64,000 bases of DNA. Origin: Lasiosphaeris hirsuta. Taxonomy: Eukaryota > Ascomycota > Sordariomycetes > Sordariales > Lasiosphaeriaceae. Both the position numbers and the translations under genes were made by a program. Below the pieces are notes generated by a model. It saw only the letters and a program-made list of their open reading frames with translations, was not told the DNA's origin and searched no databases. Location: positions 4,278,001 to 4,342,000 of the forward strand of contig JAUKUA010000007.1 of the NCBI GenBank assembly GCA_030549175.1, written 5' to 3'. Position 1 is the first letter of the stretch. The number at the start of each line of letters is the position of its first letter. This document shows positions 56,059 to 64,000 of the stretch, piece after piece.

Positions 56059-56465
56059 TAACTTTGTTTTCGTTCGAAAACTTATTCACCCAGCAAGAAT
56101 CCTAGTGTAGTAGTACACAACAGCGAATTCCAGAATGATATGCAACCCATGTATAACTGTTACACGAACACGCCCCGCCCTTTTGTCTCCCTGTATGTAA
56201 ACACTGCATCCAACCCAAATCCTCGACACTGGTATGTCTCAATCCCAGTCCCACCGCAGCACCTGCGTGCATGTATGCCATGATGTAGTAGTACAACAAA
56301 TGAACCCCGACACCTGCTAAGCCAGAAACAAATCAGAGCCCTTACCCACCCACTGTGTATATCCAAGTGCCACAGCACCGCATGTATATCCATCCACATG
56401 CATACCCAAACGAAACCCGAAAAATATCCAACAAAACATGGTGTAAACCCTGGGAAGATTGCAAA
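56059..56465. other. Short intergenic region
   Basis: It contains two similar gtagtagtac-aca stretches (56107 and 56286), about 180 bp apart in direct orientation. No gene is seen. Confidence 0.45.
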
Positions 56466-57467
56466 TCACCCCTCGGTCACCCTCTTCTCTCCACTCAACA
56501 CCAACGCCGGAATCTCCAAAAACACATCCTCACCCTCCAACTGCACCCTAAACCTGCCGACCTCCTTAAACCCCAGCTTCTTGTACAACTCCAGCCCCAT
56601 CGGGCTCGCAAAGACGGTGGTGTCCACGCCAGCTCGACGCGCCTCATCGATGCCCCACGAAGTCAGAGCGGTGCCGGCACCGCGGCGCTGGTAGTCGGGA
56701 TGACACAGCAAGATCTTGAGAAACATGTGCTGGCGACCGCGGGCCGTGTAGACGGCATCGAAGAGGGCGCGCTTCCTGGCGGCGCAGGTCTCTCGGAAGG
56801 CGCGCATGCGGCGCTCGTGGCCAATGGTGATGGGGATGGAGGGGGCCGAGGGTTGGGGTTCTATGAGAGGGGAGAGGGGGGGGGGATGAGTCAGCGGGTC
56901 TGTTGATGTCGGGTGGGGATGGGATTGCGTCGGGTAGGGTGAAATGGGATGAGAAGAGGTGAGACAGGATGGGATGGAATAGGACGGGGAGGAGTATGTA
57001 CCTTGTAGGGGTGCGGACCGGTAGCGGTCCCGGATGGAGGAGGGCGGGTCCCATACGGCGAAGGCGACGACACGGCGGTCCATTTCGCACACCACGACGG
57101 TGCTCGTGCCGAGGTACTCGGCGCACTTTTGGCTGCACATGCGGGCAAAAAGCTCGTCGGTGTACAGGTCGCGGTTCGGGTAGCGATACGGGTAGATGGG
57201 GTCGAGAGGGGCAGCGCCGATCAGAACCCAGGTCATGGCTTCCAGGTCAGCGGCGGTGGCGATGCGGATCACCTTCTTGACCGGCGCCGGCTTGACCCAT
57301 CGTTGGTGTCGGTATCCGCCACCGTACCAGCCGCCAAACTCGCCGGCGTACCGGTGGCGACGGTCTGAAGGGCCCGATGGGAAGCCGTGGTCGAGGGGGG
57401 TGGCCCCGGCGAGAGCCCAAGCCATAGTTTCCGGCCAATCAGCCAGGTTGGGTCGGTGCAGAATCAT
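56466..57467 (-). CDS. GNAT-family N-acetyltransferase
   Basis: Two exons on the minus strand, 57467-57002 and 56860-56466, give 286 residues. The 141-nt intron starts GTACAT, ends CATAG and happens to be stop-free and a multiple of three, so an unspliced reading adds 47 unlikely Pro/Ser/His-rich residues. The GNAT fold is shown by KKVIRIATAADLEAMTWVLI at the start, VVVCEMDRRVVAFAVWDPP (strand 4 region), then FLKILLCHPDYQRRGAGTAL, where Q-R-R-G-A-G is the acetyl-CoA pyrophosphate loop, followed by GVDTTVFASPMGLELYKKLG and EVGRF. Such fungal enzymes acetylate small amines or protein N termini; the substrate cannot be told. An N-terminal ~60-residue extension precedes the domain, with a duplicated-looking W-A/V-L-x-G-A-x-P-L-D motif (WALAGATPLDHGF and WVLIGAAPLDPIY). 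Confidence 0.82.
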   Translation of the reverse strand: MILHRPNLADWPETMAWALAGATPLDHGFPSGPSDRRHRYAGEFGGWYGGGYRHQRWVKPAPVKKVIRIATAADLEAMTWVLIGAAPLDPIYPYRYPNRDLYTDELFARMCSQKCAEYLGTSTVVVCEMDRRVVAFAVWDPPSSIRDRYRSAPLQGTYSSPSYSIPSCLTSSHPISPYPTQSHPHPTSTDPLTHPPPLSPLIEPQPSAPSIPITIGHERRMRAFRETCAARKRALFDAVYTARGRQHMFLKILLCHPDYQRRGAGTALTSWGIDEARRAGVDTTVFASPMGLELYKKLGFKEVGRFRVQLEGEDVFLEIPALVLSGEKRVTEG

Positions 57468-60400
57468 TTGTGTAGGAATGTAGGAATGTGAAAAATTGTC
57501 GCTAATGCTAGCTGTGAGACATGACGCAAGTGAAATCTGGTCTATATAACTTTTAAAAAATAGCGGTGCAAATCGCAGGTGACAGATCAGGCCGAAGTCA
57601 GGGCGGGCAGGGCGAGATGGTGAAGAAAAGGGATGGCAAAGGAAATGGGCTTCTTAAATTCCATGCTGCATCGTCTGAGCCGGGCCAGGTTGACGGTGCG
57701 CCTATGACGGAGTGGCCTTGCCTTGGAACGGGACGGCTTGGCGCAAAACCCAAGCGGAAGCCAAGGGTAACCAAGGCAATGACGTAGTTTGAGTTCAAGC
57801 GCCGGCGGTCTGGGCGCCTGAGTGCTGAGTTCTCCCGGTGAGCACCAGCGAAGCGGAGCGGCAGTCAGGCAGAAAGCCGCCTGATTGGGTCCAGGCCCCA
57901 GAAGACTCGATCCACTTGACTCGATTTTGGGAAGTGAGGGGGGGACAACTGGGGCAGGGACCACCAAGGGACACCAAAGCAGGAGCCAAGGGGGTTGCGA
58001 TGGGTGGCGTGGCGAACTCAAGGGGCGTTGGGGCAGCACTGGGATCGCTCTGGGGCAGAGCAAACACGCCATTGACATCTATCTCGCCATCCCCCCGCGG
58101 GGTCCACGAGCGCGTCTTGGCACCCCCGGGTCCGGTGATCGGACTGTTTTCACTGGCGGGGGTTGCGACGCGCAACACGGCACCAATGGTGGCTGACCGA
58201 GTTGTGAGTTCCCATGGGGTCGCACTTGTGCTGTTCCTGGATTGAATCATTGGTCAATTGCTATTCAGATCATACTGCTGATGGAAGCGCGACATCATCT
58301 CAACCCGCCTTTCAAGTCTGATGGAATCTAGGGGGGAGCCTCAGGTGTCTGGTGCTGGGCTTCAATGGCGCAACCGTGATTTGTCAACTTGAAGTTATTA
58401 CTTCTATCACGAACTTCAAGCTAAGTTATATATGTAGTACTTATAAGTTAAAATTAGCATAAGCCTTAAGACTACACTAATAAGTCTGTTCTTCAACGTT
58501 TCTCATTGCAGGTCATACTGTCCAATTTGTACTGTAGTTCTTTTTGAGAATTGCTAGGTACTCAATTTATACCACTGGCATTTTCTCTCTCGGCCAAAAC
58601 GCGCCGGGACAGGAGAGTGAGGGGTAGATAGGGAAAACACCGTGGTCTCGCAACTATCATTCATTCTTCTGCTTGGATTCCAACTTAAAGTTATTGTGGC
58701 TGCCTGCGCCTCTACGTTCTTCAATCTCCGAGAAAAGTGTGCTGCAGGACAACTGCACTACACTCGGTAATCTCATCGCTGTGCCTGCATTTAATCCCGA
58801 TCAATGTGCAGCTTCCAAGTTCCCCCCCGTTTTCACTTCAAAGACTCTGTGTATGATACATCATCGTGAAATACTCCCGAGTCGTAAGCGCTATCGATCA
58901 CAACCCACACCTTTAATGCAGCCATAATTACCAACATCCGACGGCGGCTCCGACGGAAACCGTTAAGATGGAAAAACTCAAATACACCATTTTCAACGCT
59001 ATGGGGTTGGTTTACCGCCCACAAGTTGAATCTCTAGCTTGAGCCTCGCAGGGGGGGCACAACTTTGAGACTTGTAGTAAATTTGAGGCCGGGTATATCT
59101 TTCTCATTATTCGATGGCCCCTATATATGTGGGGGGATAGTAGTAGTACCTTCAGTTGCGTTGGTGAAGCGACATCTTCCATGGTTGGAACCTAGTATCG
59201 CCACTGCATAGACTCGGAGTCGGAAGCTTCCAGCACGAATTATCGTTAAGCATGAGTTTAGGATACCATATCTAGTAGTAGACTTCAATAGTTGACCAGG
59301 GCAACTCTCATGTTACTACTATCCATACCTCGGAGCTTGTCATGCTGCCATCATGTAACCCAAACAAATTACTTTTCGACCGAGTGCAACATTGTGGTTA
59401 CAGAGTTCGTTCAAGATATAGAGCCTCGTGTCGATGATGCAGATGCTGCACATGAATATAGCTTTGAGGTAGAAACATAAGACATATTACCACAGTCCCG
59501 TCACCATAGGTGCTCGCGCTTCAGTGCAAGTCCAGCTCTTTGGTGTGAGGTCTTAGGTCCGGAATCGGAAGGCAGATTCCAAGGCTGTCGGTGGGCCGCG
59601 GTGACTGAATGCATCACCGAGAGAAAGATAAAGTAGGGCTTGCAATTGGGGTTGGCGGGACGCAGGTTGATATCATAACTGACGTAAGGGCCTTGGACAT
59701 CCGAATATTTTTCATTATTTGAAAGGAAGGCGGAGGAGGCAGCCGATGAACCCTCTCACCGGTTATGGTGCAGATCGTGGTGTCTGTGTGGGCCGCACTC
59801 GCTAAATTAACATAGCTGATTGGCCTAGATCAAGCCGATCTAGATTGTCGGCTTTTCAGCTCGCAAAGTCACAAAGGCTGACAATTCTGATCTTCAAACC
59901 AAGGAAATTGGATCGAGAGCGTTTCAAGACGGATAGTGTCGGGTTGAGGCTCCACAGATGTAAAGCGTGTTTGTGTCTGGCTGGATTTGTTGACAAAAGG
60001 GCAGGCAGGGACTTCAGGTTTGCAAGAGGGCAGCACCACTGATCTGGCAGGCAGCGTTTCAAGTTGATTTTGCAATTGTCATTCTTTTTTGGCCTCGAAG
60101 GCTGTACTCAATTTTAGACGAGAACAAAAGCGACTACGGTTATATGTGGACTATTGGTACTTCAATGAATGCTTGGCGTCCGTCAAAAAGGAGGCCCGAA
60201 TGTGGGCATTGTTATACGTAGGGGAGGCGGGGGAGGAGATGCAGCTGGTCGGTGCACGTTGGGTCGTGTTCACGGTGTTTGCGAGTGCCTGCCCGAGGTC
60301 AGTAATCTGAGGAGAAGAAAGTGGTAGGTCAGTTGTGCTGACAAAAGTTGAATTTCAGCCTAGCAGCCGCCGACACGTATTTGATGGATGAGGAAGGGGC

Positions 60401-61753
60401 GTGGGTGATGGAGTCAACACCGCACTTGCCGCGCAGGAGAATAGGCCGGTAATCCTCGCAACCTCCCGACATAGTTGCCACCGCAACTCTTCTAGCATCC
60501 CCACAAACGCGCAAACCGATCGATTCTCGAGGCCTAGGAACTCGTTTCAGTCTTGGTATCAGACCGCTTTCGCACGTGGATGCGCACGCCGCCAGACCCG
60601 AGTTGGCACCGAGATGGTTTGCATGCATTGGTCTCGTTCGCCTCCCATTCTTTCGCTTGAGCGAGCCCGCGAATGGCCACTGCACCGATCACCGACCTTC
60701 AAGAGCTCAGCAGCAATCAGAGAAGGTTGTCAGCTTGAGGCTAAATGCATGCCCCTAAGTTTCGGTCATCAATGACATCTAACGGTGCAGAGGGCGCAGG
60801 GGGATTCTCTCTTTTTGGGACGCAACACTGCAACTGGTCAGGATCCAGGCGCCATGCAGGACTTGCGGGCGGGCCGCTGCCTCGGATGCGGACAACTGGT
60901 TCTCCAACACAGTGGCGGCATCGATTGGAGTAGTCATCTCCCTATTGGCAAGGCTCCTCGTACGTTTCTGGACGCGACAATGGCCCAGGTCGAAGGCGGG
61001 TCGTGGTTGACTGTGTTGGAAAGCCGGATAGAGGAGACTCGAGGTGTCTGGTGGGTGAAGTGGGTGGGTCGGCGTAATGGTAAGGAAGCATCGTCTCGTT
61101 CAGCTTCAGTCCCTGCGTTGTTTGGGTCCTTGGGCCTGACGCCTAGCCGGCTGGAAACAGCGAGACACGGCGAGCCTGGCGTATTTGCCACTCGGTGGCA
61201 GATTTCGTCGGTTCCATTCCAAGATCGGTATGCTTTGTCACTCTCCCGAATCCCCTCGAGGTTTGCACCTGGACATCGGTTTCCGGGTGTACCGGGCCGG
61301 ACAGGAGGATTTTCCGTCAGTTCAAAGACTGATCGGCCGGCGAAGAAAACAGTCCCCAGCAACATCAATATTACCCCCCCCCCCCCCCAAAATTCTCCCA
61401 AGCGGCTTGTGGTGGGCTGCTCAATTGGCCGCGTGTTCTTTCGGGTGTCTGCACGCTGCAGGAGCCCCCAGGATGGCCCAGGATGGGCAGGATGGCGCGG
61501 TTGTGCTTGGCTGTGCCGGCTCCCTCCCCCTCCCGATACCGTTGGCTCATTTTTTTATCGGTTTCAGTAGTGGTTGTGCTCGCTGGCTGCTGATTGGCCA
61601 CTGTCGGGTCGGTCCCCCGCGACATTTCCTGGCAGAGTGTGCGCAGAGCAGCGCTTTCTCGAGAGCCGCATCAAACTTGAAGATATCAACGCTCAATGCA
61701 TCATCCCCTCGCTTCACCATCTTCTATTATTTCACACATGCCCTGAACTCACC
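57468..61753. other. 4.3 kb gene-poor region, partly AT-rich
   Basis: No coding gene is supported. From about 58370 to 59480 the sequence is clearly AT-richer than flanking DNA, with tagtagta words (59139-59150 and 59272-59280) and many stops in all frames. This fits a decayed mobile element, perhaps mutated by RIP. The part at 57590-58250 is GC-richer, with overlapping frames that look like chance. A C run of about 14 near 61375-61388 is followed by A4. The last ~200 bp probably hold the promoter of the Zn2Cys6 gene. Confidence 0.45.
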
Positions 61754-64000
61754 ATGGAGTTTTCGAGCAAGGACCTTGAGGACATCCAGCGGGTCGCTGG
61801 CCTGTTCAACCTCACTGTCGACGAGCTGATCCAGAAGAGCAGAGAAGCCTCCAAGCCCAGCACCCAGAGCAGTCCCGAGCTTGTCCCTGTCCCCTCCCAC
61901 CATGCCACCAGCTCCGGTTCTAGGGATGCTCGCGTCCAGCTTCCCGCTCAGCACCTGAGCCACCGCGACCGCACCCTCGCATGGCAAAATGTTCAGGTCG
62001 CTCACCGCCATGGTTCTTTGGACGTGGACTCTTTTGAGTTTGAGGAATACATTGACCAGCCCTCGGCACCATCAGCCACCTCTGACGGTGTTCAGGGCAG
62101 CATCCAGGACAGCGCCCAAGACGAACAAATCATTCTCCTCAATCCCCAGACTGCCTGGTACGACTGCGACACGGCCTTGTGGAACTTTGGTGACCTCACC
62201 GAAGGCAACCTGTCGCAGGAGGATGATAGTCCCCCGGAGGAGGACGGCGCAGAATCTTATGTCCCCATCACTCCCATGCAACTTGACTCGGACCCGGAGA
62301 GCGACTCCACGGCGCGAGAAGAACGGAGAGAGCAAGCGGAGAAGGCCCTAGACAGTGTTGGGACCGAGTGGGCCGTCATCTCGTCGTCGCCCGGATCTCT
62401 GTCCTCCTTACAGACACCAATGTCGCCGGCTTCTGGCTCGGCGGAGAAGCGCTATCATCTGATCGCGCCCAAAATAGGAAGACCGGTTTCCCAGTCCATT
62501 TCCCAGACCTCGCCTGGCAAGATCAGAAAAAGGAGAAGCCCCTACCAGGGCACTAAGAAAAAAGATACGCACCTGACCCGCCAGGTGCATGCCTGTGTTA
62601 GGTGCAGAATGCAACGGAATAGAGTGAGTTCAAATTCATGTCGATTTCGCTTGACATCCATCTGCGCCCCCTCCCCCAGTCCCAACAGGGACCGTCCTCC
62701 AGCTCCAGGTTGCCGAATGGGGACAGACTATCAAAAGCCCGCCGTGTGATGCTGACACACCCAGTGCATTCCTGACCCAAACAATGCCCGTGGACCTTGC
62801 CTGACTTGCCAGCAAAAGACGGTTCGTATGAGCCGTCTGCCCTGTCTCCGCTACATGGTGACCGATAGCACGCTGTTCCGTACCGGCCTGGATTACATGG
62901 CATTCTACAAGTCACACCCGATGCTTGGGCCACACCATGGAGACTTTCACCTGGACCGGCAATGGACCAGCTCTCCGCCCAAGATCTTGTGTATTGGCCA
63001 GCTCGGTGCCATGCATCTCAAGGTGGAGCTTCGAGAGTTTGTACCCCCGGCCAATACGACCGACGTGGACCTCAAGGGAAGACCCATGTATGCTGTTCCT
63101 TGGGCCATTGCCGATCCGGATGCCGTTGTCCGCTCCATGAATGAATACATCGACACCGGGATGCACGACTACCTTTACGAGTATCTGGACGACACCGACA
63201 GGCTTCGGTGGAACATCTTCCAAGCGGCGCACAGGGCGTCCATTTTCCCCACGCCAGTGAGTTTTCTCACATATTGGCTATATGCTGGTCTTATCTGACT
63301 GTTTTCAATAGAACCGAATGCTCCAGAAGACACTGAGGCTTTGGGTTGCCTGCCGCTTTATCGAATCGAAATGGCGTTGCTGGTCTGACAGCGGCTTTGC
63401 CGACAACGAGATTCTAGCGTCCAACCCCCGGGATCCCTTTTATGATTTCGACTCACTTCCGCCGTATCTTGACTATCAGATTGCCTCTGTTATCATCCAC
63501 CGGATCCTAACTCCGCTTCGAAAAGAGGTGCTCCGAGAACTTCAGGGCACATTCAACACACACAGCCCCAAGGACTGGTTTGTCACGTTTCTAACCTCAT
63601 TTGTTCTGCTTCAAAACTACGAGATGCAGATGCAGTTCCAGCAGCAATTCGCTGCAAGACGACGGGCGAAGGTGGGTGGCCGGCTTAGTTCTAGCCCTAT
63701 CTATTTGTCCTTGCTAAGCAACATTGCAGGTTCAGTACTTGGATATGCCGCTCGTGCGCGCGACGAATTCGGGGGCGAAAACCATTCTTGCGCACTTCCA
63801 CTATTGCTACAAAGGACAGCAGCTATTCGCGGAGGGATTTGACTGGGGTTCCCCGAGGGTGCGCAGAATGGCGCGGCTGGATGCCGAGGAGACAGACTTT
63901 ATGGCAAGATGCCGTGACGTGGTGGTTCAAAAAGGTAAATAACACATTCCCCTGCTTCAGTGTTTCAGTACGGCGCGGGACTGACAGGAGCAGCTCCGAC
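61754..64000 (+). CDS. Zn2Cys6 transcription factor, truncated by the window end
   Basis: Exons 61754-62623, 62765-63256, 63312-63671 and 63730-63934 are in phase; a GTAAAT donor follows at 63935 and the gene continues beyond 64000. 642 complete codons are visible. The N-terminal 280 residues are disordered and acidic. The cluster is C-x2-C-x6-C split by intron 1 (HACVRCRMQRNR then CIPDPNNARGPCLTCQQ), so C281, C284, C291, C302 and C305, with C317 in RLPCLRYMVTD as the likely sixth ligand. This spacing is slightly longer than the Gal4 canon at the last step but looks like a filamentous-fungal subgroup with LPCLRY after the cluster. An unusually central rather than N-terminal cluster is notable. 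The region beyond is helical and probably regulatory. Target genes are unknown. The next acceptor is probably within 63985-63995. Confidence 0.85.

Noticed and set aside
57587..58250. Open frames on both strands after the GNAT gene
   Set aside because: Several equal frames overlap in GC-rich DNA; none has domains, splice signals or a signal peptide.
60785..61570. Plus-strand frame of 261 codons upstream of the Zn2Cys6 gene
   Set aside because: It runs through a poly-C tract as poly-Pro, changes character along its length and shows no conserved block; more likely promoter DNA.

Overview
The window looks like a nuclear chromosome segment of a filamentous ascomycete, most likely a sordariomycete. 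It is GC-rich and carries short introns (about 50-150 nt) with GTRNGT donors, CTRAC/CTAAC branch sites and YAG acceptors. Its gene content is typical of Pezizomycotina: a two-bromodomain Bdf1, an Rxt3 subunit, a Btn1/CLN3 homologue, a HET-domain gene relic, a Zn2Cys6 regulator and long disordered fungal-specific proteins. Species assignment is not possible from the sequence alone.

Layout. 0.7-5.7 kb: a 1679-residue low-complexity protein (+). 6.5-7.8 kb: a Utp12-domain ribosome-biogenesis protein (-). 7.8-11 kb: a long leader region upstream of bdf1 (11.0-14.0 kb, +). 15.3-15.8 kb: a possible small three-exon gene (-). 17.3-17.8 kb: a small two-exon membrane protein (+). 19.4-20.9 kb: btn1 (+). 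21.8-23.8 kb: threonine synthase, six exons (+). 25.3-26.4 kb: a secreted, possibly surface-anchored protein (+). 28.8-32.5 kb: rxt3 (+), whose frame is broken twice in poly-C tracts. 33.0-33.4 kb: the SDH assembly factor SDHAF4/Sdh8 (-). 35.3-37.3 kb: an FHA-domain protein kinase (+). 38.4-39.9 kb: an MFS transporter (+), convergent with a seven-helix membrane protein at 40.0-41.0 kb (-). 41-45.5 kb: gene-poor, with relic-like sequence and one exon of a possible secreted protein. 45.6-48.1 kb: a four-exon zinc-finger protein (+). 49.6-53.2 kb: a long disordered fungal protein (+). 54.0-56.1 kb: a HET-domain pseudogene. 56.5-57.5 kb: a GNAT acetyltransferase (-). 57.5-61.7 kb: gene-poor, partly AT-rich. 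61.75 kb to the end: a Zn2Cys6 transcription factor cut by the window edge.

The genes are mostly independent housekeeping or fungal-specific loci. I see no biosynthetic cluster or operon-like system. The most notable signals are structural. Three genes (rxt3 twice, and the 49.6 kb gene once) each need one extra base in a C or G homopolymer to give a sensible product. Non-coding DNA is studded with C/G homopolymers of 12-20 nt, several directly joined to A/T tracts. A diverged ~75-bp repeat is shared by two gene-poor regions 20 kb apart. Two introns are a multiple of three and stop-free, so they read through silently.
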